DNA of 64,000 nucleotides from Monosporascus cannonballus (lineage: Eukaryota; Ascomycota; Sordariomycetes; Xylariales), in assembly GCA_004154925.1 (NCBI GenBank), contig QJNS01000291.1:27865-91864 (forward strand), read 5' to 3'. Shown piece by piece: positions 23,900 through 33,865 of the stretch (the stretch's first letter is position 1; each line of letters begins with the position of its first letter). The notes below the pieces were generated by a model. The model ran no database searches. It saw only the letters and a program-made list of their open reading frames with translations, and had not been told where the DNA came from. The position numbers and the translations under genes were made by a program.

Positions 23900-25920
23900 G
23901 TCCAGCACTGTAAATGAGGATGTTCTCAAGCTTCTTCTCTATGCTTGTTCGATTTAGGACACTAGTTAAGCCGGTATGGATTCTTTCCTTCATTCCCAGC
24001 AGCCGTTCTGTTGAAGTCCCACTCACCCTAGCGAACTCTTCGTTCTATATCCTCACTGCTTTTCCTTTGATATGCTTTACCTTTATCAACTCGAATAGCT
24101 CCCTTCATCTTGCTCGCAGCTTCATCCCGTCAACTGGAATAGCTTACACCTACTACTCACTCCTCACTGCTTCACTCATACCATACCACCATCATTCAAT
24201 GCCCTTCAAGCCTTTGGTAGCCTCTGACGCTTGATAAGGAAAAGCTTTCCCGTTTTGCTAGCCCGTATAACCTCTTTCACACACATAGACGCCCTCTCTT
24301 CCTCTCTCTCTATTCCTATCCTGCTCTCTTTCTGCTACACACGCACACACACACTTACTCTCTTTCCTTTCTATAAGTATGCATATCTCTCTCTTTCTCA
24401 TTGTCTCTATCATCTCACTCTATCTCACTCTATCTCATATATATCTTATATCTCTCTTTACCTTTCTTCCATCCACACACGGCTTCTTTTCTACATTCCA
24501 GGGTTCCCTGCATTGCATGCAGGTGCGAGTTCTCCGTGCTTTCAAACATCTCGCACACTCCAACTTCTGTCCCTAACGGAACAGGATCTCCTTGTCTGCC
24601 AAGCTGGGTTGCCTATATATCCTCTCCGTCGGCGGCTCGGCTTGTTGTATGCTTTCCAAAGCTCTTCTATTTCTTGCTTTCACTTGCCTTGCTGCATATT
24701 TGTCTCTCTAACTCGTAACAGCGCCGGCACGTCCCACGGCAGCTAACTTTCTCTCAACATAGTCTCTGGAATAGCAGGCTCTCAGCTCTGCTTCTCATAC
24801 TCTTCAAGGTCAACACATTGGACCGTATGACTGTCCGCCTCCCACTTCCACTTTTCACTTCCACCTTCCCTTCAACTCATTTATACAGCTGTGCCAACAA
24901 CTCTAAATCATCTCTCTCGCGTTATCCAACTTTATACGCTACCACTCTCGCTCCTGCTTTTTCTACGGGTACTTCATGTCTCACGTATATCACTTCTCTC
25001 TTCAGCTTACTTCTATACCGCCTTGTCTCTTCACTCCGTTGCTGTCTCGGCCTGATTATGCCTTGCGGTCAGCACACGGACCACAAACACACACATATAC
25101 ACGCACACAACCCCTCTATGCTGGGTTGACATCACATGACAATACTCTACGGGATGTTTTAGCTACGATCCTCTCTGAGCTGATTGTTATTCAGTATCTT
25201 TCCCTCATCAACCCCTCTGCTACTCTACCTCATCAGCTTTAGTCTCCAATAGTATGAGAACTGATAGTGTCCCGTCATAGTGTGCGACCTCACATTTTTC
25301 AGCACTATTCAGATTCGACAAACAAGCTCCTCTTCTGCGATCTACTGGTAACTCTTAAACAGCTCTACCTCATCAACAGCTCTATCTTGCGACTTTGCTC
25401 TGTTGCTGTTTCGACCGCGAATAGGTGGTTGGAGAAACACGACATGGACACTCTTATGCTAGGCGTCTGAAGGATCGTGACCTGTTTTGCATACGCACAA
25501 TGAGGAAGCTACCAGAGGAATTCCGTCTGCGCCACCAGCTCCTCGACTTCACGAGCCTCTACCAACCGTTGCTCGCTTCCACTAAATCGGGTGCGTTCTC
25601 TTTGCCTCCGGAAGCCTGGATGCCACTGTGCTATCTGTACTCCCTAATTCTGGAACGATCGTGTCTTGCGATCACGCACGCACGCACACAACACACACAG
25701 CCCTTTCTCTTTATGTCTATACATATCGATGCTCTACAGAGCGTCCTAGTTATATTCTATTCTCCGAATTGATTGTTGTTTAGCATCTTACCCTTGTCAA
25801 GAGCCCTACCCCATCAGTTACTCTACATTATCAACCGGTTCACTCATCAACGGCTTTATTCCTCAGCAGCCCTACTCTTGCCCCCCTCTCGCATCCCACA
25901 GTTCACGCCCGATACTGAAC
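23900..25920. repeat. Two-kilobase pyrimidine-biased tract with degenerate repeats
   Basis: The plus strand is dominated by C and T (CTCT, TCTC and CACACA runs) for about 2 kb, with purine-rich complement. Segments recur imperfectly. A CACACA-rich block appears near 24339-24365, 25081-25105 and 25677-25700. A block reading roughly GATTGTTATTCAGTATCTT with its CCTCATCA continuation near 25180-25240 is repeated near 25768-25840, and part of it recurs near 25355-25380. Open frames here are Ser/Leu/His-rich by-products of the composition. It may be a decayed tandem repeat, or the leader of a transcript whose coding part is lost. Confidence 0.45.
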
Positions 25921-25933
25921 CTCAACCACGATC

Positions 25934-26437
25934 GTGCCTATCATTACTTTGGAACCACGACCGGAAGTGCCAATGCCTGCCGGCTCGGTGCGGCATGGGG
26001 CCAGCACCACCAGGGCGTTCCCGCCACACGCTGAGCCGCCAAAATGGAAGGTGGCTGGTGGCGTGGACTGTGGGGGTAGTGTTTGGTGGCTTGGGCCGGC
26101 GTCTTCGGGCCCCGTTCAACAACATTGGAAGCGCCAGGACAGACCCCATCACAGTGAACAACTGCTACAGGATAAGAACTATTGGATGGGCTCGGGTAAC
26201 GGACCGGCATACTATCGCATCACTGTGAAGTCTGGTGGCCCCTCGGGTTTGGCATGCTACGCCCGCTTGGTCCGCGATGAACAAGGCCACCGTTGGTACG
26301 GAGTTCAGCCAGCTTATGATTGTTGGCCTTTAACTGTCTCGGCTCTCCATATGCTCGACATGCTTAAGATTTCGAGATTCTCTTGGCCACAACTAACCGA
26401 TGGCTCTTTTGAGAATGATCCAGTCTCCTTCCAATAA
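25934..26437 (+). pseudogene. Coding relic 1 of the gene graveyard
   Basis: An open frame of 167 codons reads like protein in its second half (ACYARLVRDEQGHRWYGV, then WPLTVSALHMLDMLKISRF) and ends in TAA at 26435-26437. The first half is Pro/Gly-rich and less convincing. No family is recognised. A roughly 40-base segment at its end (26342-26381, around the DMLK codons) is repeated with changes in the next relic. Confidence 0.35.
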
Positions 26438-26602
26438 ACTGATGCTCACAACAAGCTTGATTACTCGGTTTCCGCCATCCATGGGGAGTACGCCTCATCA
26501 GGGAAGAATCTATATCAGGATCGCCGAGAGGTGCATGAGGGCCTCAGTTGGGTGTGCGGGAATGATATGAGCAAAACGCTAGATCCACCAACCACTTATC
26601 AG

Positions 26603-26821
26603 TTCCGCTACCCGAACTGTGAAGTGATTTGGTCGGGTACAGGGAGCTGAAGGTATCCTGTGGTCCTTAGACTTCCCGTACCTTATCCTCGGCTTCGACT
26701 CTTTGATGGCGAGGTCCCGGCTCCCGCTATGTCCGACATGCTCAAGCTTCCGAGAGCTGACGCGTGCTTCCTGAGAGACATCACAGTCCGAAAAATGCAA
26801 TCAGAATATGCTTGGCTTTAG
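26603..26821 (+). pseudogene. Coding relic 2, broken by one stop
   Basis: A frame of 72 codon positions reads like protein (RYPNCEVIWSGTG, stop, then YPVVLRLPVPYPRLRLFDGE) and continues through a segment containing MSDMLKLPRA that resembles MLDMLKISRF of relic 1 at DNA level. It ends in TAG. Interpreted as a diverged duplicate fragment of the same ancestral gene. Function unknown. Confidence 0.3.
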
Positions 26822-27353
26822 GGGTGTTCTCTGTGCCATATATAATTGCAATGGGAAAAAGTGCGGGCGGGCGGAAGACAAGTAGCGTGCATGATCTGCT
26901 TTCGAAACCGATTCTTCACCCGCCAACCGTGCAGCCCATGTGCTAGGCAATCTCATCTCATTAGCCTTAGCACTAATCAACGAGATTAAATTCCGGATAC
27001 GCTAGTCACCGCGATGATGTTCCAATCGCGGGACTTACATAATGTAAGGGGGCCTGGTTCATGTCCCAAAGGATGCGAGCCCGCGTGGAGAGGACTCCCC
27101 TAAAAACCACCCATATGCACCCACGTAGGCTGGCGCGGCTCGCAGCCTTTTCCCGAATCATTTACTTCTCTTTGCCCCCTCGTCAGTGCCACGCACACAG
27201 GAAGCCACTGGAGCAGTATGACCTGCTCTAGCACCTCCCTGCGAGATGGGATCGATCTCCGTCAAGTTTGTCAGTGGGCGGGCCGGGCTGGCCAAGCAGC
27301 GTGACGGAACTACCTAGCTGCAACGGAGAGAATCGAACTACTTCCGAACTCAT

Positions 27354-27975
27354 ATTCCGTATCGATACTCGGGAGAAATATTGCCAAGAGATGCTACTCT
27401 CGTAACAGAAGAGCTCAAGAGACAGAATTGTGGAATATATATCACTACTGGTCGTGTATCACCTGGAACTGTCATCACCGCCGTCCTTCCTGATAGCCAT
27501 GATTGTTTTGACATGAAGCGCTGAAGCTTCCGAGAAGTTGAAGCAGGACTCTCGCAAGACCTAATTGAGGGCACCGATATTGATAGGCCACTCAAGGCTA
27601 TCACCATCACTCACAGGATCCAAGATCTTTTCGGCGGCTTTAAGATTCTCTTTGAACCCGTCCCAGACAACGAGCAGCCACATACCTACCGGTCGACTCG
27701 TTTCGTCCCCCATTCATCTCTCGGGGGTTAGCCCTTCCTATCACCCGCACACTTTACCTCACAAATACCCGGAGATCGACCCTCCTTTGCCTCGACTTCT
27801 GGCAGTGCATCGTGCTATTGCGCATATTCTCCACCTTTCAGCACCGGGCAAATACATCGATAGGTTATTCCGGTATGTGGACGAGAATGGTATATGGGCG
27901 AGCCGTGTAAGTTATTTCCATAATGGCTGCGGGAAGATGGTCATTTTTCTTGATGGTGCACCAGTTGGACGATGA
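27354..27975 (+). pseudogene. Coding relic 3: conserved-looking fungal protein fragment with stop and frameshift
   Basis: One frame runs from 27354 with an internal TGA at 27522-27524 and a TAG at 27729-27731. It reads TLVTEELKRQNCGIYITTG, then after the TGA SQDLIEGTDIDRPLKAITI and LFGGFKILFEPVPDN. A shifted frame then continues to 27975 (LPRLLAVHRAIAHILHLSAP and YIDRLFRYVDENG). The three pieces form one co-linear protein-like sequence. The HRAIAHILHLS segment recalls a domain common in large multigene families of moulds, but no name can be assigned with confidence. At least one stop and one frameshift make it a pseudogene. Confidence 0.55.
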
Positions 27976-28690
27976 CCACTCATCTCGACGTACCCAGAAA
28001 TTGACCATGTTTCGCACGTGGCTTGTCGTTTTCGAGCAGTTAGGGATAGGGTTCAACACGCCCTCAATGCTGTGAGCCCTGGGTGCCGGGAAACACGACA
28101 CGACTTGCGCAGGCGGAGCCAATCCAGGCATCGGCCTTTCGCAAGTGGGATCGCGCAGATACTGGTCCCGTCCCTGCCAGCTGGACGAAGTATGGTGGAC
28201 GTGGATCGAGAACACGGACAAGTCGTATTCCTGTTTGGGACACGGGACTCGCTTGGTCGATACCGCGCTGGTCTGATTGAATGCTCGCGTCTCCGCCACT
28301 GTGCGGTATGCTTCAACCTCCCACACCTCGTTCTGGAATCCGGTCCATATAATCTTAGCTGCAAGGACTGTGCCAAGCGTGCCCTCAATCTCCTCCACCT
28401 CGCCTTGGAGTTAAGTCCCCTCAATTTCTTATTCTCGTTTCCGTCCACCCGCGGAGTAGGCCGACGCGTGAGCCAAATTCGGCCACATTGGGCGGCTTCG
28501 TGCAGAGGCACAAGCGTCCCCCCGAGCTGGGGAAGGCTGGGGCGATTACGACACATTCCCCGAGTGGCAATCCAACGGCTGCCAAGCCCTGCAGGGCTTC
28601 TACCACCGGAGTAATGAAACAAATATCCGACTAATCTTACTTTCATCACTCAGAGTGAAGTCAGAGACATAGTCACCGCCACCGCTGCCT

Positions 28691-29485
28691 TTGCTGCTAT
28701 GGGTGACACCTGGGGCGGCCCCCCCTACCGCTTTTGCTGGCGCTTCTGCTGACGCTGCCGCTGTGGGAGCCTCCCGGGACGCCCCCCGCTCTCTGTCCGC
28801 CGGGGCCACGGAAAATTGCCTCGAGCGCCTAGTCGTCTGGCGCACATCCTGGCCCGATATCCGCGATATCGGCGTGGCCGTTACTCATATCGCCATGTTC
28901 CCGACGGTGGCCAGTACGACGAGCACCGAGAAGTTCGCCGCCGGGGTTGTGGGGGCCGTCGAACTTTTCCTTTGGGGGTGCGGCGCGGTCGTCTTGGTCG
29001 TCTTGGGGGTGACCTACCAAGCCAACGCATTGACCATGGGAACTACTGGCCGCATCTAACCAGAAGATGCACGAGATGGAGCGGCTAATAGAAAGCAAGG
29101 ACAAGAGCAGAGAGAAACGACTGCCAGCTCTCAGGCACAGGCGCTAGCACAGGAGCTAGCACAGGAGAAGAAGAACCGGGAATCCGAGGCAGCACAGCCC
29201 ATGTGGGACTATTTCGAGGCACGCCACCAAAGAATGCCTCTTGTGGCGGTGCCGGAGGTCGTGGGCCCCTATAATCTTGACCGTCACGATTTCGTTAGGC
29301 GGGCGCGCAAGCTCACTGAGAAAGACCCGCCTTTTATCCTCTTCTGCAACAAGGTATGCAACGCAAGGGCAAGGTTTCTAAGGGACCATTTCTATGCCTT
29401 CAGAGACAGCGATAACGGATTAATTCATGAGGATGATATGGACACAGCCATCACTCAACTACGAGGTGTAGGAATGGTAGCGTGA
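28691..29485 (+). pseudogene. Coding relic 4: membrane segment, coiled coil and C-terminal domain
   Basis: Three consecutive pieces lie in different frames. First, 28691-29059 ends in a hydrophobic helix (CGAVVLVVLGVTYQA) and a short tail. Then comes a charged, Gln/Glu/Lys-rich segment (about 29067-29200; HEMERLIESKDKSREKRL, frameshift, then AQALAQELAQEKKNRE). Last is a globular piece to 29485 (NLDRHDFVRRARKLTEKDPP, then ARARFLRDHFYAFRDSDNG). The order of helix, coiled coil and globular domain suggests one ancestral single-pass membrane protein. The helix region has a degenerate second copy near 31.9 kb. The family is not recognised. Confidence 0.5.
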
Positions 29486-29543
29486 CCCTCCTTGCCGCCT
29501 CCAAATGTCAGAACTCTCCATATAATCCAGGCAGAGGGAATTT

Positions 29544-29801
29544 AACCTCGCAAGGATGGTCAACATGGAAAAGGATGCCCTGCCATATAAAAAACTTGTT
29601 CATCCCGGCGACCGACCCTGCGGTGGATAACAGCCGCCCGCCTGGCGCGTCATGCACACTACCTACCAAGAGCTCCCGGATTTCGAGCTTCCGCTCACTT
29701 GGTTCATTGGCTCCGCTCCAGCCGCAGGGAAGATTGAACCCAGCCGTATATACCAGTACGGAGTTGAAATTCCTAACGGAAAAAGTCACATTGTAATGTA
29801 A
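29544..29801 (+). pseudogene. Coding relic 5, broken by one stop
   Basis: A frame of 85 codon positions (KDALPYKKLVHPGDRPCGG, stop, then WRVMHTTYQELPDFELPLTW and SRIYQYGVEIPNGKSHIVM) ends in TAA. One internal stop interrupts an otherwise coherent protein-like sequence. It could be the C-terminal part of the same ancestral gene as relic 4, which lies 58 bases upstream on the same strand. Confidence 0.4.
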
Positions 29802-30522
29802 GCAATCTACAGTTGGACAAGTTATACAGCAGCTTTAGCGCCACCAAGCAGACGCAAAAGTAAAAACAGAAGCTTTCTGCGTCTGCCGTGCAATTTTGTC
29901 CTGGAATCGTCATTACGGACGAGTTTCACCCCTACAAAGGCTCTTCGGCCCGAAATGGTACTCTAGCATCGACCAGCGTTTGGGCGCTGACGGTTAATGC
30001 CACACACGTTAGCAGCCCTACAGCGTACTCGAGCATCTCCTGAAACAAGGGCTCAATCACAATCACGTTGACAGCCGGCGGGCCGAGCTGGGCAAAGGAC
30101 ACCGAAGAACAGGCTCGCAAGCATCACGCCATGGTCGATCAGGAGCTACAATAACTAGACGGGCGGCGGCGCTCCAACCGGTATTACGACAAAGGCTCAC
30201 TATCAGCCGTAACCAAGCAACGGATCCCCTATCATACAGGGTCACTAGGGGAGCATTGGTGTTAGAGTTCAGGCTTCTTTTTTTCTTCGAAATCCAGGCC
30301 CACAAAAGGGGGATGTTATCATCAGTATTCCGGATTTGCAATGGTATGCGGGACGCGTTTGGAACCAAGTTCGAGATTAAACAAAGGATCTAATTAGATT
30401 AGATTAACAGCCAAAAAGCGGGGTGCTACTTGCACCGGCTGAGGTTGGACCGGATTATGGAGAAGTCCGCCGGCTTTCGCCGCATGGCTGGAACACGGCG
30501 TAAAGACGAGCCATGAACCGAG
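29802..30522. other. Spacer between relics, nothing recognised
   Basis: No convincing coding segment on either strand, no repeat recognised. The minus-strand frames here are short and without domain-like segments. Confidence 0.35.
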
Positions 30523-31261
30523 GTGTATGCCGGGTTTGACACCCCCGGGGCGAAGACCATGGGACTTCTCTTCGGGTGTCTGTTCGTGTCTCATATCGCC
30601 GCTACGTTGGATATGCTCATGCTTCCTGGCCGCCCAACGACGACACAGGTCGACTGGGTTTATCAACGAAATCTGACATGGTCGAAGTCCGCACAGTTTA
30701 AGGGGCACCGGCACGAAGGTGATTTCGTCATTCTCGATCGGACAGTGCCACAGGTCCTGGCTCTACCTGTCGGCCAAAGATTGTGAACGTCGGTATGTCC
30801 TGGAGCACTTGCGGACATCGAGCTGGAGCCCCTTGACCCAACCAACCGACGTGTTCGATGTTAACCGGAGACAACAGCTTGCGAAGGAGTGGAGATCTAG
30901 GTCCCCGAGGGACTATGAAGTTGTGGCACTGGATAACGGCAGTTGTTTTACGAAAACCATGAGTGAGACCTCGGGATTCCCTCGTATCTATAGTATTACC
31001 AGCGCGGACGATCTACACGGCCGCTAGTTAAGGTTTCTGAACGAGTTCCGCCCAAAGGCTCGATCCCCACCTCGTTTCCAACCGTGTTCTCGGGCTCTCT
31101 TGGTTATTTCCGCATTCCTCAAGGCCATTTGGGTTGAATGGGCCGTTCGGATCCCGCATTATTTGTCAGGTAGTCCTTGGATCCGGAATGTGTTTGGCGC
31201 ATACAAGGAAGCGATGACGTCCAATGGCGTCCCTAAAGATCTCGGCACAACTCTATCGTGA
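30523..31261 (+). pseudogene. Coding relic 6 with frameshift and internal stop
   Basis: A first frame (30523-30786; VSHIAATLDMLMLPGRPTTT, then RHEGDFVILDRTV) passes by frameshift near 30.74 kb into a second frame (LYLSAKDCERRYVLEHLRTS, then SPRDYEVVALDNGSCF). The second frame has a TAG at 31025-31027 and then continues in frame (LRFLNEFRPKARSPPRFQ, then NVFGAYKEAMTSNGVPKDLG) to TGA at 31259-31261. It is co-linear and protein-like for about 240 codons. No family is recognised. The DMLMLP codons resemble the DMLK segments of relics 1 and 2 at DNA level. Confidence 0.5.
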
Positions 31262-31494
31262 CAGGTGCACCATCTGCTAGGGCGCCCAAACCGACAAGTA
31301 GCATAACTTTACGTCGTGCAAAGTTCTGCGCGCCCCCCCTTCCCCCCCCGTGTCCGGACGTCATCATACCAGGGACTACACAAACAGGTCATCAGTACCT
31401 AGATCCGTTCTACCTGAGCACTATTTTCTATAGCTCTGACCACGTCAACATTTATTCGACAAGATGGTGAACAAGGTCGCCGGAAGAACAGTCA

Positions 31495-31728
31495 TTGGGA
31501 TGTTTCACGACTGAGAACCGTCTCTTGAATATCACCTATGCAATGGGAACGCCAAGTTGGCGGAGGGATCTTGTGCTCCCAAAGAAGATACAAAAAAGCT
31601 TTTACGAAGCTGTATATAGAATGCCTCAGAAATCCCTAGTAGAGCTACAGATGGAGGGCTGCCTTACGAAGCCATTTCATCCCGTACTGCAATGGTCAGT
31701 AGCCGACTTAACCCGGTCGTCGGGATAG
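31495..31728 (+). pseudogene. Coding relic 7, short open frame
   Basis: About 77 codons (SWRRDLVLPKKIQKSFYEAV, then SLVELQMEGCLTKPFHPVL) look protein-like but lack a start context, a domain or flanking exons. Weak evidence; listed because it lies in register with the other plus-strand relics. Confidence 0.25.
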
Positions 31729-31859
31729 GTCGCCCCCAGCCCCAGACTCTGGCACGGCAAAAAGGCGCCCCCGGGAACACATGAGCCGACCACAGCAACA
31801 ACGCATCTGCCAAGATGCATTCGCCTGGTTGACGTCATCCTCATCACCACCGCTGGGGG

Positions 31860-32005
31860 CCTCACCGCGGCCGCTGTGACCTGGGCGGAGGGTTTCGCCG
31901 TCGACGTCGAGCTGGCCGACAAGTTTTTCTTTGGGTGGGCTGCGGCGTCCTCATAGTCGCCGTGGGGGCGGCCAAGCCAGGCCCATGCAATATCCATGGA
32001 TCTGC
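31860..32005 (+). pseudogene. Degenerate second copy of the relic-4 membrane segment
   Basis: The DNA at about 31920-32000 aligns with 28960-29040 over roughly 80 bases. In one frame it reads VFLWVGCGVLIVAVGA, matching LFLWGCGAVVLVVLGV of relic 4. The flanking reading is disrupted. It is a small, strongly decayed paralogous fragment on the same strand. Confidence 0.4.
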
Positions 32006-32069
32006 TAGCCGCAGCCAGCCAGCGGAACTGGCGCTGGACCACCACGATCTTTTGGGAATATAGTGCAAG

Positions 32070-32354
32070 TTGAAGAATTGGCAAGACGCGCGTGAATCAG
32101 AAAATGGTCCACGGATTCCTTTACGAACCAGATGGCCGCCCACGGGCGCGGCCATCCCTCTGGCCGGCATCGAGGATGTTACGCATGCCACAGCGGTCGT
32201 CGGCGTCGCCCAAGATATCGCCCGAGTCCCCGGCGACCAGGCTTCGGCGGGTCTCATCGTCGACGCCTTCGAGAGATACAGGGCTGTTGTCGCTGGGCCT
32301 GGGATACGAGTGTCTAGTGAGTGGTGCCATTCGAGGGTCTCGGGGAGAATGTAG
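32070..32354 (+). pseudogene. Coding relic 8
   Basis: An open frame of 94 codons follows the degenerate membrane segment and contains GIEDVTHATAVVGVAQDIAR and SAGLIVDAFERYRAVVAGPG, which look protein-like. A minus-strand frame over the same bases is also open, so strand is uncertain. No family is recognised. Confidence 0.25.
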
Positions 32355-33198
32355 CACTGCACGAGACCGTCAACCTCCAATACGTCCTGATCGGTGCCGT
32401 ACTCCCGCCGGGATACGGCGACGGTGCCGTCCCCCGAGGGGCAGGAGAACCAGGAAGGGATCCTGAACAAAGTTAGGGACAATATCGTAATGCTCGTCAA
32501 GGCTGTTGACTATGCAGACAGAGTTAAATAGTGAGTTAGGTTCGATTCCTAACAACGCTATTGGCTTTCGCTATTTTGGCTCAACTGGTAGTGTTGCCGG
32601 CTACGCTCGATCAGTTCAGAGAAGATGAACACGAAGTCCTGAACCGGTGCGGCGGGGCTAAAGGTCGGGGTGCCCGTCAGCCCCGAATCCAAGGCCAGCA
32701 AGGACCCCATCGCGAGCTAGCAGAACAAGGTGAACGCGTACGCGCTCATAGACGGACGAGGTGGACTCCGTCGCCTCACGCCCATTGCGACCGCCTGCGA
32801 CGACGTGCCATCGATCACGTCGAGGCCAACAACGTCTTCGTCGGCTCAGTCCGCTTCGACAACGCCTACTTCGGTAGGATCAGAACAAGATGATGAAAAC
32901 CGGATCATACGATTTACGAATGTGCAAGATCTCTTTATTACCCCGAGTGGGTGGAGGGAACGGTCATATCACGGATGCGAAGAAGCGAATAGTCGAGATA
33001 AAGAACCACATCAGACGTTGGAAGGGCCAGAGGAAGAAGAAGAGGGAGGAGGAGGAAACGATGGTTGTACGAAGACCGGTGGTGGTGCGGTGTCGAAGAT
33101 CACCTCAAGAAGCCCTTTACCGCCCCACCCCCGCCCCCCTTCCCCCGGCGAATCCCCGACAGCACAGCTCTCCAGGAATCTCGTGATGCGGATGGACA
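32355..33198. other. Decayed stretch between relics
   Basis: Open frames at 32561-32893 and 32730-33224 (plus) have mixed protein-like and low-complexity content (a Glu/Gly run near 33030-33080 and a Pro run near 33120-33145). No domain is identifiable. A T-arm-like hairpin at about 32538-32554 was examined and not called as a tRNA. Confidence 0.25.
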
Positions 33199-33630
33199 TT
33201 GGCTCGTTATCTCCCCATGTATGATCACTATTACGACTTCATCAAAGCGGCCACAGTGGCACGTCGTAAGTTAGCCTCAGATACATTGATTCCGTATGTC
33301 TATGGAGCATACAAGAAGGCTGAGCTCCCGACCGCGTGCTCACGCTTCCCATCAAGAGTTCGCATTGGTACTGGCTTCGAGTTGACGATTTTAACGGATG
33401 CGGCATTGACAACTGCGATGGATTTCATATGGGCACACAAAAAGACTTTAGCAATGGCGTATAGACACACAGGACTGAGCAATAATTTAGACAGATCTAC
33501 AGATGTATCTAGCATTAACGTTAACCGAGACGTTAACATGCCGTCACCGTTTACGATGGCGCCTCTTTTCGCGGGGGCACACGGTAGTATCCACTTCGGG
33601 ACGTCAATAGTCTTACCGAGACTCGCCTAG
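33199..33630 (+). pseudogene. Coding relic 9, C-terminal-like fragment
   Basis: An open frame of 143 codons reads coherently throughout (YYDFIKAATVARRKLASDTL, then TAMDFIWAHKKTLAMAYRH, then MAPLFAGAHGSIHFGTSIV) and ends in TAG. The segment YVYGAYKKA resembles NVFGAYKEA of relic 6. It starts inside a codon-like context without a convincing initiator. It could be a small intact gene of unknown function; a relic is thought more likely from its neighbours. Confidence 0.35.
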
Positions 33631-33865
33631 CTAGACATCGTTCATTTTCAGAGACCAGCAAATTGTAGCATCTTCCGGTATTAGATCGACGTTCAAGCCG
33701 TTTCCCTGCAGGGTCTAACTTGCCTAAGGTTATAGCGGTTAAGTGACAGTATAAAAAAAAAGGCGATACAAGAACTATCGCACACCCCTTTGCAAGCTCA
33801 GCACGTTAAAACGAGGGCATACCTTCCGTCGAGCCGTGTAGCATAAGCCAAGCTTGCCGTATCCC

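Noticed and set aside
24200..24760. Open frames rich in Ser, Leu, His in the pyrimidine tract
   Set aside because: They follow from CT-rich composition in all three plus frames; no start context or domain.
32537..32555. tRNA T-arm-like hairpin (TTAGG, loop TTCGATT, CCTAA)
   Set aside because: No matching acceptor stem, D-arm or anticodon arm in the 90 bases upstream; the A-box-like string nearby lies downstream, in the wrong order.
25934..33630. Repeat-induced point mutation as cause of the gene graveyard
   Set aside because: The region is not AT-enriched and the lesions include many frameshifts; the pattern does not look like massive C-to-T change at CpA.
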